From Gnetum montanum (lineage: Eukaryota; Streptophyta; Gnetopsida; Gnetales; Gnetaceae), in contig MNCI01033545.1 of the NCBI GenBank assembly GCA_015680685.1, forward strand, positions 203,623 to 267,622: a stretch of 64,000 nucleotides of DNA. The letters are read 5' to 3'. Under the pieces are notes generated by a model. That model did no database searches and was not told the DNA's origin. It was given only the letters and a program-made list of their open reading frames with translations. How positions within the stretch are numbered: position 1 is the first letter of the stretch; every line of letters starts with the position of its first letter. The translations under genes were made by a program, and so were the position numbers. Positions 47,323 to 57,957 of the stretch are shown here, in pieces.

Positions 47323-47575
47323 TTAGTGTGGTTTATGTTCCTCCTTTTCATAAAAGAGCAAGTATGCCTCACTTTGCAGCACCTCAGTAAAAGATACCTC
47401 ACGAACGAAGGTGTCACTAATCCGGTACCAGGTGCTTTTAATGCCCTCGGCATCATTGTAGTTATCCTGACCATTCTGAATTCTGACATAGGCAACAAAA
47501 TGACCACAGATCATTGTTCCAGAATGTTCAACAACACCTATAAGTTGGTATGTGTAGTTATCTTTATCTTTGATC
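47323..47575 (-). CDS. UBP: UBP exon 3: His box and C-terminus
   Basis: The acceptor TTTGCAG at 47576 joins AG|G for Arg779. The exon reads YQLIGVVEHSGTM then GHFVAYVR (His804), a short linker, WYRISD (Asp833), and VSFTEVLQSEAYLLFYEK to the stop at 47323. This is the standard USP C-terminal block. It lies 5.1 kb from exon 2 and is easily missed. Confidence 0.92.
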
Positions 47576-50500
47576 CTGCAAATACAAAGGCAAGTAAAGT
47601 CATGTTCATTCTACGAATAAACTGAAGACACTAATTTGCATAGTATCCTGACTCAATAAATTAAAATAAAGCCAAAACAGAACAGAAAGGACATCCAAAG
47701 ACAAAAATATACAGATTTCTAGTTGCATATATTGAAAAGCATGAGTCAAACCATTATTTAATTTATTTTATTAACATTAGATTTAAAACATAGCTGGAGT
47801 ATTTGAACATATTGTTTAACTTTTGTTTGTGATATACACGAACTCCATCTTACAGATTGGAATTGAGTTGTATAGAACATAAACATTTTTGAGATGCAAA
47901 ATGTTGCAATTATTCAAATCAAAAATCACCAATCTCGTATAGATAGGGTAGAATGGTTTGAAGAAAACTTGTAAAGCATATTATTAATACAAAAAACATA
48001 CATGTTCTTTAAGAATATTAAAGTTAATAACTGTTAAAGCATATCTAATGCTATTAATATTACCAAAAGGTATAAAAACTTCTTTTTCCTGTTTTTCTTT
48101 TTTTTATTGGACTGCATATACACCAAAACGTAAAATTTAAATAAAACATAAAGGTACCTCAAGATATGATTTTTTTGAATTTGATATAAACATTATCCAA
48201 AATTCAAATTATCAGGAACATGGATTTCTTTTTCTAACCGCCCATTCTAGATAACAAATTGAGGACAGCTTGTAAACCTACATACTTCCTATAATCCTTC
48301 AGAACATTATGCATAATTCAAATTGGAAGCAACACGGATGTTTTCGCGCATTTCCCAAAATCCTCCAGGAAGAAGCCCCAATGCGAGAATTGTATGCACT
48401 GCATATCAGTTCATTTTCAGCATACCATTCACTACCGGTATGCCTCTCTTATACCCTAAATACGTAGCTTATACTTTGCAAGATCAAGGCCTTACCACAA
48501 GGAACTATTATTTTGTTGACACAGAAGCACACACTAAGTAAGTGAACTCAAGATTGAATTTTACTGTATCAAAGTCTTCCAATGTTCCTTACCCTCGGAT
48601 AAGCTCATGAAGTTCTTATTAGAGTAATTATGCCACAATGTGATGAAATTAAGTGTTGTGGACACATTAGTATTACGAAGACTTGCCATTGAGAGGGAAC
48701 TCGCTATGTGACTAAGAATGCTTCTTCTCTAATACTCTTATACTTGATTATAGTCTTGTAAACAAAGACCAACAGAGAGCCTAACAGAAGCTGATCATAT
48801 CCAGCAACAGACAATTTAGCACCTTGCCTTGTTTCTCTTAATGTCTCAAATTAAAATGTGAAGAATCTTGGGCATATTTACAAATAACGGAATGGTGGCA
48901 AGGAGCCTATATGTTGATTATAAGATCTCAGGAAAAACTGGAATATGTTAGTACTGAATTTATTATGATGATTGTTTATCATAGTCATCTTGATTAACCC
49001 TTGCAGCAAGCATAGAATAGCCAGTTAAACTGAGATTTAAGCTCAGAAGGAAAGGTGCAACATATACATAAAAAACTCATTAATGCGAATTCACAGAAAC
49101 ATAATTGGAATCAACAGCCATGAACAAGACATACTAACAACTACATACCATCAAGAAATATTGTCCATGGACAAGGAAGAACAGTGGAATACACACACTA
49201 AAATTTGCACCTCTTATTGAGAAATGACCATCATTTGCAAGCCTCCAAATTGGGTTATATATTAAAAGGATCTTAATAACAGCGAACAATGTGAACTATG
49301 CAAAACAATTCACCAATGTCTTGAGCTTCAATAGACAATATTCGACATTAAAGCTGTAACCTTAGATGAGGCAAACAAAGTTGTAAGGAGCCAGCATTAG
49401 CATCGAAACTGCCACAATGATTGATGAAATCCTCCACTGTCTTTTGTTCATAATGCATGCTCATTGGGTATCAGCCCTAGCCTTGTTTCATAATTTTTAT
49501 AAAACCGTCATCCATAAGCAGGTCCTTGCGTTGTTCTCTAAATCTATATGCAAGTCATTCAACAAGAATACATATAACTATTTTGTCAACTTCATGACCA
49601 ATGATAACGAAAGGGAATCATGAAGTGAAACCCGAAACAATTTGAATATAGTTACACCCCTAAACATATAACCCTTCATCTAATTTAGTGAAACCCATAT
49701 AAATGCAACCCTAAAATATGAAGGCTTTTGAAAATAGATTTTTATCAAAGCAAAAAGCCATAGTATATGCAAGAAGACTTTGTATTTGAAAATGCTTGAG
49801 GTTAAAAAGCTATGGAAAGAGTATGATAAATTCTTGTCAAGAGAAAAGAAGTCTAATTATAAGACTCTCCTATAATAAAATCTTTAACAGAATTACATAC
49901 ATTAACATTTCATGATATCTCTGACCAAGCACTGTGTAACTAACTAATAGTTGAGCTATGTTAGCATGGTACTTGTCAGAATTGTGTAGAGAATGCTTAC
50001 TTGTAATAAAGAAATAGGCTTATTTTATTTTAAGATTTCTAATAGCAACTACCTATTGAATGTTTTTCCATACCAGGATACCAAAGGAAATAATGAAAAC
50101 ATGAGTTTAGCAGAAAGTCACTTGTAACATAATTTATAAAATTTTTGAACTTGGATGACACAAAGTCCAAGATTTTAGAACTTGACGTTCAAGGGCAGAA
50201 AAAGATAAATTGATTGATTAAAGTTTTAGAAAATAAAAACTTCACCAATGTCAGTCCCAAGCCCAGATGAGAAAGAAAGATGGTTAGCATCAGGTTGGCA
50301 GCTAACTGTAAAACCATTGCCAAATCTCATGGATGAGTTCTTTTTCAGATTTTGCATATGCTAGGGCAATAGAGGAAAATGACAAAAAAGGACTCATGCC
50401 ATCAACCCCACTTTGTTGGGATAAGGCTAGAACAATGATGATGATGAAATCTTTTAACACAAAAACATAAGGTCAACCAGTTGAACACAAGGACTTATGT

Positions 50501-53500
50501 CTGCAGTATGAGGAACAAATATCTAGAACTCTAAGTCAAGGAGCACTAATTGAGTGCATTTAAGTTGGAAGGCTTAATGACTAAAGTGAACAGAAGTATC
50601 TTAGAGGCTCTATTTTTGCAAGTGATTGCCCTTACATGGCAACTTAAACGAGAAGAAAAGTGCAATGAAAGAAACATTCCACATTGATAACACATACATT
50701 CAGCATCATCGCCATAGCCTTAGCCTATTTATTTGGGATCAGTACTATGAGTTCTTTTTCTCCTATTTTTCTTGATCCCAAGCTAAATCCTTGTTCTTTT
50801 CACACTCTATCATGCCTTTTCAGACTATTATAGTCGTCACGATGGTTCAGAAACATATAAAAACACATGCCAATTCCCAGCAACAAGATATGAAGTACCA
50901 CAAGAGACCATTATAGGAAACGTTCTTGCAACATTGTATTCAGTATTGAACACGAACTTTCTGTCTTATTAATAGCTAGGGCAGTACTTTTTTATAAGAT
51001 CTGTGATGGAAGGAGAGAACAGAAAAATTACCAGTAGTGGTTCATTTGGAAAGGAATGGCTGGAGGATGAACCATGCTTATTAGATTAAGCAGCAGTCTA
51101 CCAATATAAGCTATAACTATAGAATAAAGGTTTGTGCTAATTAAGTAATATACTTGATCAAAGGATAACTTTCAAGCACTACGGGAAATTTCATTCCTTG
51201 TATTAAAATAACATGGCTTTCCGCAATCAAAACAGAATATTGGTATTCAGAAGAACCCTTAGCTAAGGATTTTAGTTAACCCTTTTAAAATTTCACTTTA
51301 ACCACTTGCAAAATCCTAATAGCTTTTAAAAGGAATTCCTCTTAGTATTCTCAATGTCTCATTCTTTTTTAAATTTGATTTACGATGCCCTTTTTAAGAA
51401 CACTGAAACCCCTTAGATCTATTGGACCAGTTTTAGAATTCCTTGAATCCCTTTTACAGATTGTTTTTTTAAAAAATCTATGACTCAATACTCCCCAATA
51501 AATTCAAACCTGTGACCAATTGTGAAATCCTAATAGCTTTTAAAAGGAAGCTCTCTTAGTATTCTCATGTCTCATTCTTTTTTAAGTTTGATTTACAATG
51601 CCCTTTTTAAGAATACAGAAACCCCTTGGATTTATCAGAGCAGTTTTAGAATTCCTTTTACAGTAGTTTTTAAAAAATGTATAACTCAATACTCTCCAAT
51701 AAAATCAAACCTGTGACCAGGGGTTACTAGGCCAACACCCTTACCACTAGGCTAACACCTCATTACTATGTTTCCAATTCTCCCATCAACACTTTTACGG
51801 GGTGACTTCACTTGTGTTTCCACAATACTATTTCTCCTCCAATTATGTGATATGTTGCCATGGTAAAGAATTGTTCTACTAGATGCAGTACAGTAATGAA
51901 TACAGTATTTCTCCATTAACATTAACTTTTGCAGTTTTTAGAATGCCCCAAATTTTTTTTTATTTCAATACATTGATGAGATTACATGTTTAATGTGTCA
52001 GTTGTTTTAATGTGCGATGCTAAAAGTGTAGGTGTGGCCCCCACTTTGGTGACATGCTTAAACATACAAACTATGCCCTTCCTAATCGATTGTAGAGAAC
52101 ATTAGCATGATGAACCCATAAAAAATACAGCTTGCCATTTGAAAGACGTGTTTTTCAAAATAGCAGAAATAAAGAAACTAAGTAATTTAGTGCATTTTAT
52201 AGTTAACAAAGATTATACAAACAACGTATGCCCTACTTAGCTATGAACCATTTGTTTCAGAAATGGAGCCGATTATATACATAAGAGAAGCCCTGAACCC
52301 TTTTTTTTCAAATATAAGGGCAGCATATATGATTGTATTTTGTCGTCTAGTCTAAATTTGAATGCAACCTATGTCACAGTAAAATACACGGTCATGTTTA
52401 TGGAAGGGTTAGCAACAACATAAAGTAATAAATTTACCAAACCCAAATATAAAAGGTGATCCCAGAAGAACAGTCGAGAAGAAAGACAAAGAGAAAGAAA
52501 CAGATATGCTAGCCCAGAATTTATCAATATCTTCATTCCTTAAATTATCCAACAGTAAAGCTTAACGATGAATTCCAACAGTAAACGTTTTATCAACAGG
52601 AAAGGTTAATAATGGAAAAAATTATTTCTTTCGGTAACTACAATATTATGATTGTAACATTGTATATGCTTAGGAAAAGAAATTGAAGAATACTGACCTG
52701 GCATCTAAAAATGGTCGCAGATCAAGCCTCTGTTGAAAGTTGACATGATCACTTAGTTTTCTTAAGTAGCCTCCCATGACTGTGAATCTTTTCAGATGTA
52801 TAGTTAGAACGAGTGGAGCCTTGTTGATATGTAGCACTTTCACAGCGTTGTGCGTCTTTTCTCTTGACGACTGGTTGTCTTTTCCTTCTCTATGTTCGTT
52901 GAAATCTCGAGTAGAACTCAGTTTTTCCTCCAAGAAAGATGCAAGCATGTAGCTATATACATCTCCATCAGATCTCCGAATACCATTTGATCCTTTAGAT
53001 ACCGATTTAGGCTCTGGCCGAGATAGGCCATTTTCACAGTTCTTTTCTCTCCTGTCATCTTTGATGGTAGTTTCCAAATTATTAGGAGTACACTTCTCAC
53101 ATTTCCATGCATTATCATTACAAAGAATTTCAGGACTTGTAAATGCAGCCAAACATCCATCTATGGACTTTGGAAGAACAACTTCCATGGGCCTTTTATT
53201 TCTCAATGCTTCAGAAGGCCTTATATTTCTCTGTTCTTGTTCCCCTGGAAAGTCAACCTTTACTTGATCCTCTTGTGTAGAATTAGTGTCGGAATCTCCT
53301 TCAATATAAACCTTTACTTCTCCATCTTCTGTTAACTTCTCAACTAATTTTCCTGTAAAAGCATTGACACTATTCAGATTTCTTTTTAAGGCAAATATTA
53401 ACAACCTAGGGATACTGAATTTAATGATTTACCCTTCATGACTTGTCACACCAAGTATATTCTCTCTAAAGATCGGATGTTGTTCAAAATACATCTGAAA

Positions 53501-55193
53501 ATACTCACTTACCACTTCGGGAATCTGTAACTTCGCGTTCGGTCACGACGGCCTTATCAAACAAACCTCGAGCAGAACGCAACTCAATTCCCGTGACAGA
53601 ATCTTCTGAATCCCGGTAATTTTCAGGTAATCCCATAACTCGGCTACTTGTATTTTTAGAAGTATTGTAATCTTCCGAAACTACGCTATGATTGCTCAAG
53701 CCTCGCTTATCAAGATCCATCTGGCTTCTGTTGCACTGATCCGATTTCTCCTCCAACGATGAAGACTCTTTGCACTGATCAGAATCCTCCTCAACTGCAT
53801 ATGAAGGATGCGCGGCTGAATCATTCAAACATAACATCCTGTCAGAATTTTGTTTCTGCGGAATTGGCAGCGACAAATCAAGATACGCTTCATACTGCAC
53901 GGAAGAATGGCCACAGCGACAGCAGCGTATGGTGCTAGATAGCTCGCTCCTGAAAACGTAATCCACGAAACTGTGAAAATCAACACTGCCATTGCCATCA
54001 TTGCTCTTTTTAAGAGATTTTTCCGAGAGGCCGCAATGAGATTTCAATGCCTTCAATTCCTCGATCTTTAGGCAATCAAGCAAGCACCGCAACAACTCGT
54101 GGCTGTCCTGTTGTTGAAATCCTCTGAAGCGCGGTATACAATCACAAATGGCAGAGAACAAAGGCGCCGGGTTCGCTACGGCTGAAGGAGCCGCTGTTCC
54201 CTTACCTCGTTTTGCAGTGTTCTGGTAAAGCTTTCTCAAGCAACTGCAAACGGGGCCTCCGTCGGGGATCGGGGGCGGCCGGCAGAAGTGCTCTCGCAGG
54301 AGTCCAATGGAAAGCAGAATTTGCATAACGGCATTGAAAAAGCAGGTGTTGCCGAGATTCACAAACCCTTTGACAACATATCCGGCACCATTTCCGGTGC
54401 TGCTGTCGCTATCATTATCGTTATCGTTGCTCTCGGACATTTCGCTGTCATCGTCATCCGCGGCAGCGAGCACGGCGTCCGAAAGCAGGAGGATTCGATC
54501 CGCCGCAGAGGCGGCGCATTCCTTGAGAAGACGATCCTGAACAACACGCAGGGCCTGCAAAAGCTTTTTCCCGGCCGCGGAGCCGACCATGACTAGGGCT
54601 TCGTCTTCATCACGGCGCACGAAATCAAAGTCGAGGAAGCAGCGGCAGCTGAAGCACCAGCAGGCAAGCGACTCGACGCTACAGCGCGCCGCGTAGGGAT
54701 GCTGCGAGTACAAAGAATGCTGCCACGCATGGCCCTTGCCCATGCCCATGCCGGCGGCCGCGGCCGTGCCCTCGGATTCGGCGGCAATGCTTCCGCAGGC
54801 GACATTGCCGCAAGCGAGGCAAATCCAGGAATCCTTCTGCAGCGGTTGAGGAGCCGCGGCCATGGCAATTGCGAATTTGCGGAAGCGCTTGAGAAGCCCT
54901 TTCCTGGCGCCATTGCCGCCGCAGGCGCATCCCTTGCATTGCAGAAAAGCTGAAACCGACGATGCTTTCGCGATCTCGGCTCTAAGTCTGTCGATGTCGA
55001 TCCCCTTGCGCAAATGCTGGCACGGCTGCCGCGGCGATTCTTGAGACTGCGACTGCGACTGCGACTGCGACGGTGATGCCGATTTCGAATTTGCATCTGC
55101 ATCTGCATCTGCATTTGCCGATTCATCCGGTTCCAGGCGAGCCACTGTTGCTGCTGTCACTGCAGCTCCTCCTCCTGAGTCGCCCCCTTTCAT
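47323..55193 (-). CDS. UBP: Ubiquitin carboxyl-terminal hydrolase, plant UBP1/UBP2-like (3 exons)
   Basis: This is a cysteine protease of the USP family that removes ubiquitin from proteins or cleaves ubiquitin chains. The coding exons are 53513-55193, 52698-53352 and 47323-47575. Both introns are GT-AG. Split codons join in phase (1 nt plus 2 nt, then 2 nt plus 1 nt) and give 2589 nt, or 862 residues plus a stop. Domain order is ZnF-UBP (about residues 58-190), Cys box (Cys284 in NLGNTCFFNAVMQ), QQQDSHELL (360-368), CXXC pairs at 424/427 and 645/648, and the His box (His804 in GHFVAYVR) with Asp833 in WYRISD. All catalytic positions are present. Layout and wording fit Arabidopsis UBP1/UBP2, though this product is somewhat shorter. 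It is the only clear host gene of the window and looks functional. Confidence 0.92.
50248..50450 (+). mobile_element. Short RTE-derived element in UBP intron 2
   Basis: It has GTCAGTCCCAAGCCCAGATGAG and a CAGGTTGGCAGC word at its head. It ends in AACCCCACTTTGTTGGGATAAG followed by ATGATGATGATG. The same tail type ends the LINE at 46760. Head and tail without an RT body suggest an internally deleted LINE or a SINE that uses the LINE's 3' end. Confidence 0.5.
50695..50850 (-). mobile_element. Probable inverted LINE/SINE 3' tail in UBP intron 2
   Basis: The plus strand reads CATCATCGCCATAGCCTTAGCC then TTTGGGATCAGTACTATG, which looks like the complement of a (GATG)n tail and a TGGGATAAGGCT-type 3' end. 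The evidence is limited to these words. Confidence 0.35.
51311..51764 (-). mobile_element. SINE with an internal 214 bp tandem duplication in UBP intron 2
   Basis: On the minus strand from 51764 it starts AATGAGGTGTTAGCCTAGTGGTAAGG (A-box-like), with CACAGGTTTGATTTTA about 40 bp on (B-box-like). This is the same head as the SINE at 45809-45942. The body is a head-to-tail pair, 51311-51524 and 51525 to about 51719. Both begin AAATCCTAATAGCTTTTAAA and share TTTTTAAGTTTGATTTAC-type text, but they differ by scattered changes and one small deletion. Confidence 0.6.
52698..53352 (-). CDS. UBP: UBP exon 2: second CXXC and the His-box approach
   Basis: The exon encodes residues 561-778 plus two bases. 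It has an acidic variable linker, then CLAAFTSPEIL, the pair WKCEKC (645/648) that completes the zinc ribbon of the USP fingers, a Ser/Glu-rich insert, and INKAPLVLTIHLKRFTVMGG followed by LSDHVNFQQRLDLRPF, the conserved block before the His box. The donor is GATGCCAG|GTCAGT. Confidence 0.9.
53353..53512 (-). other. UBP intron 1 (160 bp)
   Basis: The donor GTAAGT at 53512 and acceptor TTTTACAG at 53353 give an in-phase join (codon G|GA for Gly561). Confidence 0.88.
53513..55193 (-). CDS. UBP: UBP exon 1: ZnF-UBP, Cys box, first half of the catalytic domain
   Basis: The exon encodes residues 1-560 plus one base. The start MKGGDSGGG at 55193 is the first ATG of the frame. The N-terminus is low-complexity (ADADADA, SQSQSQSQSQ) and encoded by hexanucleotide-like repeats. 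ZnF-UBP follows with CQHLRKG, CKGC, WICLACGNVACGS, GHAWQHS and SLACWCFSC, then an acidic Asp/Ser run (about 244-265) before the Cys box. The exon is much richer in G and C than its surroundings. The donor CCGAAGTG|GTAAGT is near consensus. Reading through it meets a stop after two codons. Confidence 0.92.
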
Positions 55194-55267
55194 TCTGAAT
55201 TGTAACGCACCGGCTTGGTTACAGACAGCGGCGCATCACACAAATTTCTTCAAACAGAGATTCTTCA

Positions 55268-55300
55268 GCCTCCTCCTCCTCCTCCTCCTCTTCTTCTTCT
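55268..55300 (-). repeat. GAA/GAG triplet repeat in the UBP 5' leader
   Basis: Eleven CTC/TTC-type triplets on the plus strand read as GAA/GAG on the gene strand, 75-107 nt before the ATG. GA-rich leaders are common in plant genes. The transcription start cannot be fixed. Confidence 0.8.
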
Positions 55301-56376
55301 GTTGTTTCTGTTCAGGTCTAGATCAGCTACAGGGGCATGAAAGCCTTAGCGTTTAACAACCGGTCGGGGCAGCTACTTGTCGTATGCCAAACTTGGCTCC
55401 GATTTCAGCTTTAGCTTTAACTTTGGCTCCGGACAAGTCCATGGATGCCAATTGTCAGCCAACGCTGTTTCTGGCCGTCCAGTTTCAAGTCACGCCGTTT
55501 CAACCGCGGCTGCTCAACCAGCCTGGCTTTTCAAAATTAAGCAGACAAGAAACCGCAGATGCCTGCGTATTTGTTGTTTTTATCGCTCCTTTCCGTCTTT
55601 TCAACGTTAAAAGTACAGCGCCAAGGATTAGACCCTTTTACCAAAGTTTATGCTCGTAAATTTCTATCAAAAGTACATCCGGTACGAGCACATATTGTCT
55701 GGCCCTTGGGACAAATTCCTGTAATTTTATTGAGAAATGCACATGCATAGGGTATAATCAATTGTCTCTCTCTTTCACGTGGGCCCTGCTCATGCCATCC
55801 TGATGGGACCTTGGCCTGGACCTGTACTTGGATTGCTAAGAAGGAGGTGTAGCAGCACCACCTCAATTGCATGTGCAATCCAGGTAATTAATTAAAATGG
55901 GTTCCTACTTTGCTACGGATTCCCATATTCCATACATCTTTTTAGAGCAAAGAAGAGGTGGCTCAAGGTGTCCTCACATGGAAAGTAAATGAACTTTGAT
56001 GGGTGTATTAGCTTCTACGTGTAGCTGTGATTGTAATGGTTATTGTAACAACCACCTGAAAGACAAAAAGAGGGTTAGCCCTTGCAATAACTATAATTGA
56101 TATTGTTAGTGATACATAGCAAAGTTAATAATTAAGGACACATAATACTAAATTGTGAACAATTGTTGGAACCTTGAAATAATTGTAAAGTAAGTACACC
56201 CCAAGATATATTGTTTAATTAGAACTTTATAATTCACCATTGCTTATCAAAATTGTCAACACCTTGAACTTTGTATTGTAACCAGATTATCAACAATTAT
56301 GAGCAAAGTAAGTAGAATTGTAAGTACCAGTGTTGATGTGACATTTACAATTGTTAACAATACAATTCATGTGCAA

Positions 56377-56513
56377 AAGCCTTGATTTGTGAGGTAGGTC
56401 AAGCCTTGATTTGTGAGGTAGGTTGAAAAGAGAGAGGTGTAATATCTCAACGTCTCACAAGTACCACAAAGGTAATAGGTCTCAATGCCTCACAAGTACC
56501 ATAAAGGTAATAA
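56377..56513. repeat. Two short tandem duplications
   Basis: AAGCCTTGATTTGTGAGGTA (24 bp unit) occurs twice at 56377-56423. A 35 bp unit starting TCTCAACGTCTCACAAGTAC occurs twice at 56445-56513 with few changes. They are non-coding. Confidence 0.75.
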
Positions 56514-56846
56514 GTTAGCAATCAAAGTCACAATTGAGATATCTTAATGTACTATCAACAAAATGAAGTAGGTCATTTCAAATTTAAATAACCAATTAAA
56601 GTCATACTTTAGACATCTTAGTGTAATGTCCACAAAATGTTTTGATTTTTTAAAAGGTGGTAGAGGATAAGATTTTTCTATGGGATAGTTGATTGTTTTT
56701 AAAGGTAGCATTTGATAACCACTTTGATATATAGAGTCACACTTTAAACATCTTAATGCAATGCGGAGAAATGTTATAGGTAATCTAAATTTAAATAACT
56801 ACTTGGTTATATACAATTGAAATTTTTAATATTTTTAAAAGGCAAT

Positions 56847-57821
56847 TGATGAGAGCGGTTACTCTAGCAGTTATTCTAATTATTAGAGTAGTTACTCTAG
56901 CGGTTACTCTAGCAATTACTCTAATTATTAGAGTGGTTATTCTAGCGGTTACTCTAGTAGTTATTCTAATTATTAGAGTGGTTACTCTAGCAGTTACTTT
57001 AGTAGTTATTCTAATTATTAGAGCAGTTATTCTAATTATTAGAGTAGTTGCTCCCAAGCCTATAAATACAGTGCCCACGCGCACACTTGGGAAGAAGTCT
57101 TTTAGCAATCAAGTAGCGAAACTCTTATAGTCTGTTTGAAAGTTAGAGTATTTTCCAAGTGCCCACAGCAGGAGGTCAAAGTATGGACAGATCTTTATTT
57201 AAGCATTGATGTACCTAAGCACACCATTGTGTTGGCAATAAAGACGAGCTCTTTGATTCTTCCTTGCAGCACTTGAGATTTTTTTTCTTACACATTTCTT
57301 TTATTTTATTTTCTTATGCATTTATTTTATTTTATGCACTTTACATTTATGCTATTAGTACAACAATTCATTTTGATCAATTAAGCAAATCGTTAAACTA
57401 CACAAGCACGAACACTTTGAGCATGTGTGTAATGCTTGGTAACCTAGTAACGATTAGCGTTTGATAATCCCAGCAGTGTTGCACTGGTTTAGGATGTGTA
57501 CGGCAAGTGGGAACGGATGCTGGTGTTAGGATTAGTTAGAACTTAGTTAATGAGCAGTTAAGTTAAATTAGTCACTTAGTTACCTCTCTCCTTCCTTACT
57601 AGCGCAGGACATAAAAACATAAAAGCTATAAAAATCATATGCCTCAAGCTTACTTAACCATACAATCATGACATACAGGTAAGTTTGGGAAGACAACGAT
57701 CAACCAACCTGTCCTTGTTTCACAAGGGCGCATAAGCACTTAGTCTTTAGAATTCAATCGGATCGTGCGTGAAACGCTCGTATTCATATGGTTGAGCATA
57801 GGCATACCTTGCCGCTCATCA
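56847..57821 (+). repeat. 5' LTR of element G
   Basis: It starts TGATGAGAGCGG and ends GCCGCTCATCA. U3 is about 210 bp, twice as long as in the other LTRs, because of a repeat array at 56854-57052. The TATA box is at 57061 (TATAAATACAG) and AATAAA at about 57238. R-U5 text matches the other LTRs. Confidence 0.88.
56854..57052 (+). repeat. TTACTCTAGC / CTAATTATTAG array in U3 of G
   Basis: About a dozen GTTAYTCTAG-type words alternate with five copies of the near-palindrome TCTAATTATTAGAG. The array ends about 9 bp before the TATA box. It gives rise to Ile/Thr/Val-rich frames on both strands, which are not genes. Confidence 0.85.
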
Positions 57822-57841
57822 TTAACGCCATTGCTAGGGAC
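57822..57841 (+). promoter_or_regulatory. Decayed tRNA-Asp primer binding site (element G)
   Basis: The sequence TTAACGCCATTGCTAGGGAC aligns with the tRNA-Asp complement with several G-to-A and C-to-T changes. Confidence 0.75.
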
Positions 57842-57957
57842 TTAGTTGTTTGTGCGCTAACTAGAACATAGGAAATCATTCACATCGTTGGAACAAACCC
57901 TTAGGGTTGGTTGAGAAAATAATAAACAAGAATACATTGCACACTGAACAGACAAGT

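Larger units (their letters stand above)
47576..52697 (-). other. UBP intron 2 (5122 bp) with old transposon debris
   Basis: It begins GTCAGT and ends TTTGCAG. No exon-like frame with USP motifs is found inside, and the flanking exons join in phase, so none is needed. It contains an RTE-like short element (50248-50450), a likely inverted RTE/SINE tail (50695-50850) and a SINE with internal duplication (51311-51764). The rest, including 47576-50247, is AT-rich with nothing that I can name. Confidence 0.85.
55194..56846 (-). promoter_or_regulatory. UBP upstream region up to element G
   Basis: This 1.65 kb stretch is the only space available for the UBP leader and promoter. No clear TATA box is seen. 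A G-box (CACGTG) lies at 55776-55781. Short plus-strand frames here (55377-55750) have no motifs. The distal part (from about 56100) is AT-rich and repetitive, with a piece near 56190-56235 like the SINE body at 45830-45880. Confidence 0.45.

Noticed and set aside
48323-48541. A 72-codon plus-strand frame in UBP intron 2
   Set aside because: No domain, no splice partner, and it lies antisense within an intron. It is likely chance.
54288-55126. Frames of 60-177 codons overlapping UBP exon 1 on both strands
   Set aside because: They are shadows of a GC-rich exon. The 562-codon frame has the ZnF-UBP and Cys-box motifs; these have none.
55377-55750. A small plus-strand gene divergent from UBP
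   Set aside because: Several overlapping frames of 60-91 codons have no motif or consistent coding character. The stretch is better read as UBP upstream DNA.
56791-57130. Ile/Thr/Val-repeat frames on both strands
   Set aside because: They are translations of the U3 word array of element G and stay open only because the array is periodic.
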